Of a stretch of DNA of 64,000 bases, positions 17,318 through 26,205 are shown piece by piece (within the stretch, counting starts at the first letter, position 1; each line of letters starts with the position of its first letter). The position numbers and the translations under genes are program-made. This stretch comes from CANNBR01 sp964604015. Lineage in GTDB: Bacteria > Babelota > Babeliae > Babelales > CAIQNR01. The DNA lies in contig CAZRXF010000012.1 of the NCBI GenBank assembly GCA_964604015.1, positions 186,001-250,000 of the forward strand. Reading direction: 5' to 3'. The notes beneath the pieces were generated by a model, which had not been told where the DNA came from, did no database searches, and saw only the letters and a program-made list of their open reading frames with translations.

Positions 17318-17905
17318 ATGAAAAAAATAGCAATTATGCTGGTGGTAGCTCTGTGGATCGCTGCTTGTAAGGCTGGTGATGTAGTTGAGCGTGAATTTAA
17401 TCGTCTCGCTCTTGAAATAGAGCAAGCAATGCCTGCATCTCAGGCATCTAATGCGTTGGCTTTTTCTGGCAAGAGACGCCGAGATGTACTACAGGCTCTG
17501 ATAGTGATTGATAAGGTTGCAAAAGCGTTCCACTTAGTCTTAAAAGATGATGTTTGCCATGTAAAAGATGATGCTCACTATGCAACAGTGCAAAAAGAGA
17601 TTGCGAGGCGATTTCCGGATAAAGACACGAGATTTGGTACTGACGGGCTTGATTTGTTCAGAGATGTCAGAAAAAGTACATTTTTGTGTGACATGGCGCT
17701 TTCGACTCTCTTTTTCGACTGGAAGGCAGGGGCGGGAGAGTTGGAATGCATGAAAAAAATTAAGCTGGCTGCATTTCGTGAGTTGTGTAAGGCACTTGAA
17801 CTAGCTCCTGAACGTCTTGAACCCCGTGTGCGGTACGGGAATACTGATGGTGGCTTGCGCAAACGACAGCATCAGGCCGATAGAGGATTGTGCGTAGTTC
17901 AATAA
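17318..17905 (+). CDS. Putative exported or lipoprotein, unknown function (195 aa)
   Basis: The start at 17318 follows AAGGGGG; the upstream in-frame codons have no site. The N-terminus MKKIAIMLVVALWIAACKAG is a signal peptide ending in an IAAC lipobox-like motif, so it may be a lipoprotein anchored at Cys17. The rest is charged and helical, with a Cys-rich middle and a basic C-terminus (RKRQHQADRG). I recognise no domain. It stands alone between a delta-60 gene and the convergent lon gene. Confidence 0.7.
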   Translation: MKKIAIMLVVALWIAACKAGDVVEREFNRLALEIEQAMPASQASNALAFSGKRRRDVLQALIVIDKVAKAFHLVLKDDVCHVKDDAHYATVQKEIARRFPDKDTRFGTDGLDLFRDVRKSTFLCDMALSTLFFDWKAGAGELECMKKIKLAAFRELCKALELAPERLEPRVRYGNTDGGLRKRQHQADRGLCVVQ

Positions 17906-17991
17906 ATAGTAAACAAGCGATTATCAATCAATAGAAAAATGCAGGGCTTGTGTTTTTTGTCTTGGCAACTGTGGGTATGGTTCGGGCTGAG

Positions 17992-18036
17992 TAAAAAGTA
18001 AAGAGCGCAGGGAACTGTTACATCCTCTGCGCTCTT
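17992..18036 (-). terminator. Terminator of lon
   Basis: AAGAGCGCAG and CTGCGCTCTT form a 10-bp stem around a 16-base loop. On the minus strand it is followed by T-rich sequence (TTTACTTTTTAC). It lies just after the lon stop. Confidence 0.7.
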
Positions 18037-18053
18037 ATGAAAAAACAAGCGTG

Positions 18054-20402
18054 TTATGCAGCGCGTGGCATGAGCAATTTGTGCATCACTTCGTCAGCAT
18101 GTTCTACCCACAACACATCAATGCCATCGAGTATTTCTTCGCTGTTTACCAAGTCTGGTTTGTTCTGAAGCGGGCAAATGACCGTCTTGATGTTGTTACG
18201 TTTGGCGGCAAGTATCTTCTCTTTTGCTCCACCGATTGGCATCACCTTACCGCGTAGGTTAATTTCCCCGGTCATGGCAAACGTTGCGTTGATTGGGCAG
18301 TTGGTTAGGACTGATAAGATAGAGGCCAAGAACGCTACTCCGCCAGAAGGGCCATCTTTAGGAACGCCGCCTGCGGGAACGTGGATGTGGATATCAAAAT
18401 CGGTGAACTTCTTTTGGTCGATGCCAAATTCGTCAGCGTGAGCCCGAGCATAGGTCAGTGCCGCTTGGGCGGACTCTTTCATAACATCACCTAGTTGTCC
18501 GGTGACGGTGATGCGTCCTTTGCCTGGAATTAAGACTGCTTCAATCGGGAGCATTTCGCCGCCGTAGGGTGTCCATGCAAGACCGTTGGCAATGCCGACC
18601 GCATGTTCATTGTGTTGATCGTAATCGATGATCTTTCGTGGTCCGAGGTGTTTATCGAGATTTTCAGGCATGAAGATCAGTGAGCGTTTTTCTTCAACCA
18701 ATGAACGAGCAGCCTTTGAGCAGAGCTTGCGGATGACGCGTTCAAGGTTTCTGACCCCTGCTTCTCGGGTGTAGTGAGAAATCAGTTCGCGTAACACGTC
18801 GTCTGAGAATTCGATTCCTTTGCCTTCAAGTCCCGTATCAGCCAGAGCTTTTCTGACTAAATGTTGTTTGGCGATATTGAGTTTTTCGTCAACGGTGTAG
18901 CCGGCAAGGTTTATCACTTCCATACGGTCGCGCAGTGGTTCTGAAATAGCATCGATGTTATTTGCGGTAGCGATGAAAATGATTTTTGAAAGATCGAATG
19001 GTACGCCCAAATAGTTGTCGTAGAACGTCTTATTTTGTTGTGGGTCAAGGACTTCAAGCATGGCTGCTGAAGGATCACCTCTGAAATCAGAGCCGATCTT
19101 ATCAAGCTCATCAATAATGATGACCGGATTTTTTGATTCTGCTTTTTTAAGTGCCTGGATGAAACGCCCTGGCATCGAACCAACATAGGTTCTGCGGTGT
19201 CCGCGAATTTCAGCTTCGTCTTTGACGCCGCCAAGTGAGATGCGAACGTAGGCTCTGCCTAAGGCACGAGCGATCGATTTACCAAGTGAGGTTTTACCGG
19301 TTCCCGGCGGTCCTGCAAAGCAGAGGATAGGACTATAACCGTCTTCTTTAAGATTCCTGATCGAAATGAAATCAAGAATGCGATCTTTGATGTCTTTAAG
19401 ACCAAAGTGATCTTCATCGAGAATTTTGCTTGCGTGTTCGATGGAAAGATTGTCTTTAGTTTCAACGTTCCAAGGGAGAGCGAGCATCGTTTCTAGATAG
19501 TTTCTGGTGACTGTTGCTTCAACAGAATCAGGAGCAGTTTTTTCAAGACGTGAAATTTGACGGACGATTTCAGCTCGTACTTCATCAGAGACATCAAGGA
19601 GCAATAATTTTTCACGCATTGCTTCAAGTTCTTCAAGGTCGTCTTCCCCAAGTTCTTGCTTGATTGCCTTGAGTTGTTCGCGAAGGTAAAACTCTTTTTG
19701 TGCCTTATTCATCGAGTCGCGAGCTTTATTTCGGATGCGCTCTTGGGTTTCTGCAACTTCAACTTCTTTGTTAAGGTGCAAGTAAATCCCTTCAAGGAAA
19801 TCTGCTTGTGATTCTGCTTCAAGAAGCTTCTGAGCGTCCTCAACAGAAAGATTCAAGTGAGACAGAATAAAGTCGGCAATCTTTTGCGGATCGTGCATTT
19901 TTGAAAGAATGAGATGAAAATCTGGGCTGAATGAATGAGTGGATGAGCTAATTTTTTCAGCCTGTTCCTTGATAAGACGAATGTGGTGCACGAGTTCTTG
20001 TGACGTTTCATCGTAATTTTCAACTAAAGGATCAACCAGTACATTAAGTACGTCGTTATCGGTGATGATGTCCTTAACGCGTGCTCGGCAAATTCCCTGC
20101 ACGAGGATCTTTACTCCCCCTTCAGGAATCTTGATGAGGCGCATGATGGAAGAGATGGTGCCGATTTCATACAGATCTTTTGTGCCGATAGCTCCTTGTC
20201 CGTCTTCGATCTTTTTCTTGGAGGCTAAAAGGAGCACTTTCTTTGACCCATTAAGACTTTGATTGATTCCCTGTATGATCCGTTCATCGAGTACCAGGAG
20301 TGGGACAATCATATGTGGAAATACGACCACGTCCATGGTTGGAATGATCGGTAAGAGTTCCAGTGTTTTTTCTTCGTTAACGTTATTTTTTAGCGTTCTC
20401 AT
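18054..20402 (-). CDS. lon: ATP-dependent Lon protease
   Basis: The product has 782 residues from the start chosen at 20402, which has GAGGGGG upstream; an alternative in-frame ATG lies at 20438. Domain order is complete: N-terminal substrate-binding LON domain (LPIIPTMDVVVFPHM), coiled coil, AAA+ domain with Walker A GPPGTGKTS near residue 364 and Walker B VIIIDELDKIG, and the S16 protease domain. The catalytic Ser lies in PKDGPSGGVAF near residue 684 and the Lys in GGAKEKILAAKR near residue 725. The residue after Ser is Gly where most Lon proteins have Ala. Lon degrades misfolded and regulatory proteins in the cytoplasm. It is monocistronic, divergent from the LolD/MurJ pair. Confidence 0.97.
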   Translation of the reverse strand: MRTLKNNVNEEKTLELLPIIPTMDVVVFPHMIVPLLVLDERIIQGINQSLNGSKKVLLLASKKKIEDGQGAIGTKDLYEIGTISSIMRLIKIPEGGVKILVQGICRARVKDIITDNDVLNVLVDPLVENYDETSQELVHHIRLIKEQAEKISSSTHSFSPDFHLILSKMHDPQKIADFILSHLNLSVEDAQKLLEAESQADFLEGIYLHLNKEVEVAETQERIRNKARDSMNKAQKEFYLREQLKAIKQELGEDDLEELEAMREKLLLLDVSDEVRAEIVRQISRLEKTAPDSVEATVTRNYLETMLALPWNVETKDNLSIEHASKILDEDHFGLKDIKDRILDFISIRNLKEDGYSPILCFAGPPGTGKTSLGKSIARALGRAYVRISLGGVKDEAEIRGHRRTYVGSMPGRFIQALKKAESKNPVIIIDELDKIGSDFRGDPSAAMLEVLDPQQNKTFYDNYLGVPFDLSKIIFIATANNIDAISEPLRDRMEVINLAGYTVDEKLNIAKQHLVRKALADTGLEGKGIEFSDDVLRELISHYTREAGVRNLERVIRKLCSKAARSLVEEKRSLIFMPENLDKHLGPRKIIDYDQHNEHAVGIANGLAWTPYGGEMLPIEAVLIPGKGRITVTGQLGDVMKESAQAALTYARAHADEFGIDQKKFTDFDIHIHVPAGGVPKDGPSGGVAFLASILSVLTNCPINATFAMTGEINLRGKVMPIGGAKEKILAAKRNNIKTVICPLQNKPDLVNSEEILDGIDVLWVEHADEVMHKLLMPRAA

Positions 20403-20657
20403 TACTCGATACCCCCTCGTTAGTAAGCAGTGAGACATTTGAAATAGTGTAAGATATTCACTTTTTCAAAAACAAGACTTGCTCGGGCAAGGGACGCTAT
20501 CAGTTTCTGAAATAAAGTACGATAAGCTGTCAGAGTTCTTATTTTTTTTGAAAGGTTCTTATTGGTCGTTTTATCCGTGACATTTAAGGCGACCAATGTC
20601 ATCCTTTCTGGTAAGAGAAAGAGAGCCATCAGTGATGCAGTTACAAAAAGGAAAACT

Positions 20658-21368
20658 ATGGTGTGTACCATTCAGTTACGCAATGTCATGAAAGAGTTTG
20701 GGGAGGGTAAAGCGCGTACACCGATTATCAAGAATCTTTCACTTGTACTTGAGCAGGGAAAAACGTATGCCCTGATGGGTGCTTCTGGTTCAGGAAAGTC
20801 GACGCTTATGCATCTGATAGCAGGTCTTGATACCCCGAGTTCAGGGCAGGTGTTTGTTGGGATGCGGGATCTTAGTTCGTTCAAAGAGGCTGAGCGGGCG
20901 CAGTGTGTCGTTTTGGTAACACAACATCCTTTTTTGGTGAAAGAGCTCAACGTTCTTGAAAATATCGAGCTTGCAGGGTTGGCGCTTGGCCAATCGATTA
21001 CTGAGGTGCGTGACCGAGCTTTATTTTATCTTTCTTCAGTGGGACTTTTTGAAACGAGAGCCTGGAAAATCAGTGCGCTTTCAGGAGGACAGCGCCAGCG
21101 TGCGTGTCTTGCGCGTGCGCTGGTGGTAAGGCCACGCTTTTTATGCGCTGATGAACCAACAGGAGCGCTTGATGAAAGTACGGGGCAACGGATTGTCGAT
21201 CTTTTACTTGCTCATCAGAAAGAAGAGGGCATGGGACTTGTTATTAGTTCTCATAATCCCGCTATCAGTCAGGAGATGGGGATGGTCTTTACGTTGAAAG
21301 ATGGTATCCTTGAGCCCCACAAAACAGTTTTAAAAAAAGAGGCTGCATATGAGCGATCTGCTCCATAA
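20658..21368 (+). CDS. ABC transporter ATP-binding protein, LolD/MacB-like
   Basis: The product has 236 residues, starting at 20658 after AAAGGA. Walker A is GASGSGKST near residue 41, the Q-loop is VTQHPFL, the ABC signature is LSGGQRQRACLARAL, Walker B is FLCADEPTGALD and the H-loop His is in SSHNP. The EPTGALD form and overall length fit the LolD/MacB/FtsE class of type VII ABC systems, which act in lipoprotein release or mechanotransmission at the inner membrane. No permease partner is adjacent. Its 3' end overlaps murJ by 20 bp, so both are probably co-transcribed for envelope biogenesis. Confidence 0.85.
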   Translation: MVCTIQLRNVMKEFGEGKARTPIIKNLSLVLEQGKTYALMGASGSGKSTLMHLIAGLDTPSSGQVFVGMRDLSSFKEAERAQCVVLVTQHPFLVKELNVLENIELAGLALGQSITEVRDRALFYLSSVGLFETRAWKISALSGGQRQRACLARALVVRPRFLCADEPTGALDESTGQRIVDLLLAHQKEEGMGLVISSHNPAISQEMGMVFTLKDGILEPHKTVLKKEAAYERSAP

Positions 21369-22926
21369 AAAATCGATTCTAAAAAAGACAGTGCAAGTAG
21401 GTAGCAACACGTTGGTAAGCAGGTTTTTAGGGCTTGCTCGGGAAATTTTATTGATGCGCTTTTTGGGTGTCGGTGTTGTCGCTGATGCGTTTACCACCGC
21501 CTTCATGATACCTAATTCGTTACGAAAGATTTTTGCAGAAGGTGCGTTGACGGCTGCCTTTGTCCCTACCTTTGTGACGCTGTTCCATAAAGGTGGAAAA
21601 GAAAAAAGCGATGAGTTGATGTCCCTTGCGTTCCTGTTTTTTGAAGGAATTGTGCTTCTTTTATGTGTGCTTGTGGTGTGGCAACCTGAGTACACCATCA
21701 GCCTGATAGCCCCAGGATTTTCACAAGAGCAGGTAGCGGCAACCATCCCGTGTCTTCGCATCTTGATGCCATTTATCTTTTTTATTTCCACCAGCTCTTT
21801 GCTTGCGGGGGCACTGCATTCAGTGAATCATTTCTTTATCCCTGCCTTTTGTCCGGTGCTGTTAAATATCACCTTCATTGGAGGGATTCTTGCGTGTTTG
21901 GCATATGGGTGGTCGGTTGAATACCTGTGCTATGCAATCTTGTTTGGTGGATTTGTGCAGTTGGTTGTACATTTCCTGAAATACTTTTCACTTGGTTTTT
22001 CATTCAGGATGCCTGAACCTGATACGGTTCATTCGTTCGGGCAGGTGTTGCTGAAATTTTTGCTCTGTTTTTTAAGTATGAGCGTGATGGAGCTTTCGTT
22101 GATTATTGATCAGCGTTTTGCGTCGTATTTGCATGTCGGTTCGGTAACGCTGATTAAGTACACGTCACGATTTATGGGTATCCCATTGGGAGTGTTTGCC
22201 GTTGCCTTTTCAACGATCTTGCTTCCCCATTTTTCAAAAGTGAACTTGACTGACCCTAAGCGACTTCATTTTTACTTGGTTGAATCGATGAAGTTTGTCT
22301 TCTGGGTCACTATTCCTGCCACCATTATCATGGGGTACTTGTCCGAAAATATTTTTGTGACCCTCTTTGTTTCTTCGTCCAAAAAATTCCCCGTTGAACT
22401 GATCCCTGAAGCGGGGCAGTTACTGATGACCTTCCTGGCAGGGCTATTCTTTTTCTCAGTCAATAAGATTCTCTTTAACTTGTACTATTCGTTTCATGAC
22501 ACCAAGTACCCAACCATGATTGCAGCAGTGGCTACCGCTATGAATGTGGGGGCCAACTATCTGTTTGTGGGACCATTTGGCACCATTGGTCTTGCATTAG
22601 GAACTTGCATTTCGGGTATCACGCAAACGGTGCTTTCATTGTTCTTTTTGAAATACCGTCACAACTTCACCTTGTCGCTCAAAGAGTTTTTTGATTTTGT
22701 GGTGCGCTATGGGTTTCAGCTTGCCGTTGTCTTGATCCCCTTTTATTGGCTCTATCACGGTGCTCATCGGCTGGTTGCCCACGTTTGTTCAAACCCGAAA
22801 GCTCATTTCTTTTTCTTAGAAAGCTTTGGGTTTTGGGTGTGGGCTATGCCGCTCATTGCGCTTGTGTTTGGGGTGCTGTATCTGACAAAGAATTTATTCA
22901 AGGTCCAACTCTACTTCTTGGATTAA
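21349..22926 (+). CDS. murJ: Lipid II flippase MurJ
   Basis: The product has 525 residues with about 13-14 transmembrane helices. The N-terminus contains the MurJ/MviN signature: NTLVSRFLGLAREILL, then VADAFTTAFMIPNSLRKIF, then EGALTAAFVPTF. MurJ moves lipid-linked peptidoglycan precursor across the inner membrane, so the cell is likely to make peptidoglycan, consistent with glmU and the M23 peptidase in this window. It overlaps the upstream ABC ATPase gene and ends just before a strong hairpin terminator. Confidence 0.95.
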   Translation: MSDLLHKKSILKKTVQVGSNTLVSRFLGLAREILLMRFLGVGVVADAFTTAFMIPNSLRKIFAEGALTAAFVPTFVTLFHKGGKEKSDELMSLAFLFFEGIVLLLCVLVVWQPEYTISLIAPGFSQEQVAATIPCLRILMPFIFFISTSSLLAGALHSVNHFFIPAFCPVLLNITFIGGILACLAYGWSVEYLCYAILFGGFVQLVVHFLKYFSLGFSFRMPEPDTVHSFGQVLLKFLLCFLSMSVMELSLIIDQRFASYLHVGSVTLIKYTSRFMGIPLGVFAVAFSTILLPHFSKVNLTDPKRLHFYLVESMKFVFWVTIPATIIMGYLSENIFVTLFVSSSKKFPVELIPEAGQLLMTFLAGLFFFSVNKILFNLYYSFHDTKYPTMIAAVATAMNVGANYLFVGPFGTIGLALGTCISGITQTVLSLFFLKYRHNFTLSLKEFFDFVVRYGFQLAVVLIPFYWLYHGAHRLVAHVCSNPKAHFFFLESFGFWVWAMPLIALVFGVLYLTKNLFKVQLYFLD

Positions 22927-22927
22927 T

Positions 22928-22957
22928 AAAAAAAGGCCTCAGTTACGAGGCCTTTTT
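22928..22957. terminator. Bidirectional terminator after murJ
   Basis: AAAAGGCCTC, loop AGTTAC, GAGGCCTTTTT forms a strong stem with A and T tracts on either side. It serves murJ on the plus strand and the convergent small-protein cluster on the minus strand. Confidence 0.9.
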
Positions 22958-22979
22958 AGTTTTTGCAAGCAGCCATTAA

Positions 22980-23348
22980 TTAGCAGTGTGCTTGCATATC
23001 TGGTAATGAGTTATTCAGATACCTAACGGCCCATGTAAAGCCAGCCGAGATAAGCAGTATTGCCAAAGTGTCTTTTGTATCAGACGGCTCTGTAAATGCA
23101 TTTTTAATGTTCGTGGTAGCGCTCATAAACGTTTCTGCGGGACTAACAATCATCCTCAGTACCTGAGATGGCATAGTATCAATCGTGGTTGCAGTGGCTG
23201 TTTGTACAGATGGCTTTTCACTTTTGAGAGCATATAAAACTGCGGAAGACATAAGTAATGTCGCTCTTTGAAAAGTTTGTTTAGCAGCGGTAGAAGCATG
23301 TGCACCAGTGATTAGAGTAAGGGTTGTGAGTAGTAATAATTTCTTCAT
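22980..23348 (-). CDS. Small exported membrane protein, unknown (122 aa)
   Basis: The start at 23348 has GGAG eight bases upstream (the SD lies inside a short upstream in-frame extension). MKKLLLLTTLTLITGAHAS is a clear signal peptide. The mature part has a hydrophobic stretch near the end (TLAILLISAGFTWAVRYL) followed by a short polar tail ending in Cys. It is the last gene of the minus-strand cluster of small exported proteins. No family is recognised. Confidence 0.65.
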   Translation of the reverse strand: MKKLLLLTTLTLITGAHASTAAKQTFQRATLLMSSAVLYALKSEKPSVQTATATTIDTMPSQVLRMIVSPAETFMSATTNIKNAFTEPSDTKDTLAILLISAGFTWAVRYLNNSLPDMQAHC

Positions 23349-23375
23349 GGTATTCTCCATTTTTTATATTGGTTT

Positions 23376-23795
23376 TTAAAAGGTTTTATGTGTTTTTACA
23401 ACATAGCGACACACCTGTGCAGCTAAGACTCCTGCAACAACAAGAAAACAACATTTTGTCCTTCGTTGTGCAGCAGATTCTATCTTTTGAAGTAATACAT
23501 TTTCGTCATGAAAGATGTGTTCATTCAAAAATCCGGCACCAATCATAGTGAAAATAGTTCCTGCTGTAGCGCAGTTTGCGATGGTGCCAATCGTACATGG
23601 ATTGTTTTTCCATGTGGGTTGAGGTGATTTTTGTGAATAAGTTTTATGTAGATAATCAAGTCCGACGCCAAACGCTAGAGTTGCAGCTACTTTTGTTTGT
23701 TTTGACTGCATGGTTGTTTGCAACAAAGTTCTGAAAGAACCTGCAGAGGCACTTGCGTATGCTATGCAGCTTATGAGGATAAGAAATTTTTTCAT
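23376..23795 (-). CDS. Small exported membrane protein, unknown (139 aa)
   Basis: MKKFLILISCIAYASAS is a signal peptide. One hydrophobic segment lies in the middle (TAGTIFTMIGAGF) and one near the C-terminus (CCFLVVAGVLAAQVC). The ATG at 23795 overlaps the TGA of the upstream gene (ATGA), and its SD (GGAG) lies inside the last codons of that gene, so translation is probably coupled. No family is recognised. Confidence 0.65.
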   Translation of the reverse strand: MKKFLILISCIAYASASAGSFRTLLQTTMQSKQTKVAATLAFGVGLDYLHKTYSQKSPQPTWKNNPCTIGTIANCATAGTIFTMIGAGFLNEHIFHDENVLLQKIESAAQRRTKCCFLVVAGVLAAQVCRYVVKTHKTF

Positions 23796-24529
23796 GATAC
23801 TCTCCATGATAAAAGGGCGTTAGCATAATCGTTCCAGGTAATGCAGGACGGTACTTTCCCGTAGATTTCAAAAGAAGAAGGTGTGGCTGTCTTTGGTGAA
23901 CAACTAGCGCATTCCTGCGTATTTCCACCGGTGTCTGAAACGTTTGAGGACGCATCAGATTTTTTGTTATAGCGAACTGCAAAATAACAAAGCGCAGCAA
24001 ATGATCCGGTTACCCCGAGTTTATAGGACAGTGGATGATTTCCTCGATAGGTATCAAGAAGAAAATGATGCACGGCTTCACAGCCATTTTTTGCAAGAAA
24101 TTCTACCTTATCTCTAAAAATGAACATGCTGAGTGTTGCAACTTCCGTAAGAGCAAGTCCGTGAATGGTGTCTGCCTGTTCATCTTTTGGCATTATTTTT
24201 TTACCAAGGAGATAGAACCCTGCTGCTATCGCAGTTGCATAGAACAATTCTGATAGATGATTTGATGATGAAAATGGCGCCGTTTGTGTTGCTTCATCAA
24301 TGATGGCGATTGATGCTGCAGATGCGGCCGCGTGACCAGCGTCGTACGCTTCTGTAAGTGCAGATTCGTATGCATTGTGCGCAGTCTTAATAACGTGATG
24401 AGCAGCAAGTCCACCACATACCGCTGATGCTCCAACAGCTCCCGCCCTGACGGCAAGGGCTGTAGATGCTTGGAGCGAGCAAGTGATCTGCGCTAAAGCA
24501 AAAAGGCTCAAAATTATTATTTTTTTCAT
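23792..24529 (-). CDS. Exported membrane protein, unknown (245 aa)
   Basis: The start at 24529 is preceded by GGAG. A signal peptide (MKKIIILSLFALAQITCSLQAS) is followed by an Ala/Gly-rich segment, three hydrophobic stretches (around AVRAGAVGASAVCGG, YATAIAAGFYLLG and GVTGSFAALCYFAV) and a Ser/Thr/Cys-rich tail. The Ala-rich helix AYDAGHAAASAASIAI resembles in composition, not clearly in homology, the repeat of the 884-residue protein. It heads a subcluster, with 365 bp of spacer and a terminator upstream. Confidence 0.65.
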   Translation of the reverse strand: MKKIIILSLFALAQITCSLQASTALAVRAGAVGASAVCGGLAAHHVIKTAHNAYESALTEAYDAGHAAASAASIAIIDEATQTAPFSSSNHLSELFYATAIAAGFYLLGKKIMPKDEQADTIHGLALTEVATLSMFIFRDKVEFLAKNGCEAVHHFLLDTYRGNHPLSYKLGVTGSFAALCYFAVRYNKKSDASSNVSDTGGNTQECASCSPKTATPSSFEIYGKVPSCITWNDYANALLSWRVS

Positions 24530-24894
24530 ACTACTCTCCATTTTTTTAATTCTTCCGTATTGAGAAGGATTAATAACAAATTATCACAATAGAAATTATT
24601 TTCAAGGGGTGATGATTAAGCTCAAAAGTGGATTGATGAGCTTATTTTTAAAAAAGAATTCGGATGAAAGGTAGGGTGATGTTGGGGGTGGCTTGTAATT
24701 GTGTAAAATTCAGTTAGAATATAAATATAATAACCTTGAACCTCACACCATGGCTTAAGCCTTTTAACCTGAGGCCAGCCATAAAAAAAGGCCCGCGAGA
24801 GTAGTAACAATCCGGGCTTTTTTTATTTTCTAAAGAAAAATGAGCTTATTTGTTCTGAGGCACAACGCTTTTAAGCTTGATCGAAGATAAAGTC
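24530..24894. other. Spacer between small-protein subclusters
   Basis: This 365-bp spacer holds a terminator at 24783-24824 for the upstream subcluster and presumably the promoter of the 24529 gene in the AT-rich part 24540-24740. An ATGGCT/AGCCAT inverted repeat lies at about 24751-24783. I see no gene. Confidence 0.5.
24783..24824. terminator. Hairpin terminator between subclusters
   Basis: GCCCG (24791-24795) and CGGGC (24813-24817) form the stem core, flanked by seven As and seven Ts, so it can act in both directions. For the minus strand it ends the 27193-24895 gene run. Confidence 0.75.
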
Positions 24895-25248
24895 TTATAA
24901 TTTTGAAGACGTCTTGAGATTCGGTTTTTTGCGATGCTTGAAATAATAATGAACTCCTTCGACTGCAAGCCACGCTGCCGCCACTACAGCGCACATGATG
25001 AGCGCATTTCGGGCGTACATGATACGAGTATTGGTACTATCAATATTCGCACGTAATGCAGAAAACTGAGCTTCAAGGATGTCCATTTGTTGAGAGAGAG
25101 CCTTGCATCGTTTAGAAAGCTGTGAATTTTCTTGTGCGTATGTAGCAAGTTCGGCAGGGGTAACAGCTGCTTTACCAAGCGCAAGCGTGGGAAACACAAC
25201 ACTCAGAAAGAAGATCAAACTGTTTGCGGAAAGCGATGATAGTTTCAT
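24895..25248 (-). CDS. Small exported coiled-coil membrane protein (117 aa)
   Basis: The start at 25248 lies two bases after the upstream stop codon. A signal peptide (MKLSSLSANSLIFFLSVVFPTLALG) leads to a coiled-coil stretch (SQLSKRCKALSQQMDILEAQ), a transmembrane helix (ALIMCAVVAAAWLAVEGV) and a basic tail (FKHRKKPNLKTSSKL). The topology suggests an envelope protein with a periplasmic coiled coil and cytoplasmic tail. Last gene of its subcluster; no family is recognised. Confidence 0.65.
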   Translation of the reverse strand: MKLSSLSANSLIFFLSVVFPTLALGKAAVTPAELATYAQENSQLSKRCKALSQQMDILEAQFSALRANIDSTNTRIMYARNALIMCAVVAAAWLAVEGVHYYFKHRKKPNLKTSSKL

Positions 25249-25250
25249 CT

Positions 25251-25709
25251 TTAAAATTTTCCCAGAGCAGTTGAAAGTGCCGATTCTCCTACCTGCCATG
25301 CTGCCTCGTACACTGGAGAAAGGAGAGCGCGCAGATGTTTGCCTGCCTGACTTTCAGAAAAAACGATGGGCAAAAGGCCAGCAGCAATAACAAGTGATCT
25401 CAGGATAGGAGATTTGCGACGAGCAGCTCCACAGTGTGGGTTTTTTGCTAAATCACGCTTATCAAGTTTCCATAAAAGTGTGCTTCCTGCGCCGATAATG
25501 GCTGCAGCAGGAAATAATGCTCGTGCTGGAATATAATTATCCTTGGCAAGAGCAGCGATTCCATTGATGCAAAGACCGGCAAAAACCGTTTTAATCGCCT
25601 TATCGCCAAATTCTTGGTCAGCTGTTTGTGATTCAGTTGTTGCGTAATACATTGCTTGTGCTGCAGGAATTGTCAGACAGAGAGCGATAATAAGTAGTTT
25701 CTTTTTCAT
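25251..25709 (-). CDS. Small exported membrane protein, tandem paralogue A (152 aa)
   Basis: The start at 25709 has AGGAAA upstream. After a signal peptide (MKKKLLIIALCLTIPAAQA) it closely follows the upstream 156-residue protein over its whole length. Shared elements include GLCINGIAALA, ALFPAAAIIGAG and LLWKLDKRDL. The C-terminal LSPVYEAAWQVGESAL is matched by ISPVYEAAWYVGETAL in the partner. Three hydrophobic segments are predicted. Function unknown; clearly a tandem duplication. Confidence 0.75.
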   Translation of the reverse strand: MKKKLLIIALCLTIPAAQAMYYATTESQTADQEFGDKAIKTVFAGLCINGIAALAKDNYIPARALFPAAAIIGAGSTLLWKLDKRDLAKNPHCGAARRKSPILRSLVIAAGLLPIVFSESQAGKHLRALLSPVYEAAWQVGESALSTALGKF

Positions 25710-25734
25710 GATTTTGTTTCCTGTGTATCTATTT

Positions 25735-26205
25735 TTAAACTCTACCAAGAGTATTTAAAAGCGCTGTCTCCCCTACATACCATGCTGCTTCATATACCGG
25801 AGAAATGATCGCACGCAAATGTTCACCCGCCTGACTTTCAGAAAGTAGGATGGGAGTAAGACCTGCAGTAATCGCGAGCCCTCTCAAGAAAAGAGAACCG
25901 TAGATAGTTTTTTTACGTTCTGGATCTTGTTTCAAAGTGCGCTTATCAAGGTGCCATAAAAGAGCTTTTCCAGCTCCAATACATGCCGCAGTCGGGAAAA
26001 GTGCTGTCGCTGGAATATACGTTTCCTTAGTAGCAAAAGAGGCAACCCCGTTGATGCAAAGACATGCAGCGATTGTTTTTAAAGCTGTGCCACAGAATTT
26101 CTGAGCAGTAGTTTCTGGATCGTTTATGTGCTTTGGCTTAAATTCCACACTTTGCAAAGTTGAAACTGCTGTGCAAAGAGCAAGCGTAAATAGTATTTTT
26201 TTCAT
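25735..26205 (-). CDS. Small exported membrane protein, tandem paralogue B (156 aa)
   Basis: MKKILFTLALCTAVSTLQS is a signal peptide. The body is a diverged copy of the downstream protein, with conserved LDKR, SESQAG-HLRA and SPVYEAAW motifs. Its ATG overlaps the stop of the upstream gene by four bases. The strongly conserved C-terminal SESQAG...GETAL block is the likely functional core. No database family is recognised by eye. Confidence 0.75.
   Translation of the reverse strand: MKKILFTLALCTAVSTLQSVEFKPKHINDPETTAQKFCGTALKTIAACLCINGVASFATKETYIPATALFPTAACIGAGKALLWHLDKRTLKQDPERKKTIYGSLFLRGLAITAGLTPILLSESQAGEHLRAIISPVYEAAWYVGETALLNTLGRV

Noticed and set aside
20403..20438. Longer start for Lon
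   Set aside because: The extra 12 codons have no good ribosome site; the Met at 20402 has GAGGGGG upstream and fits the family N-terminus.
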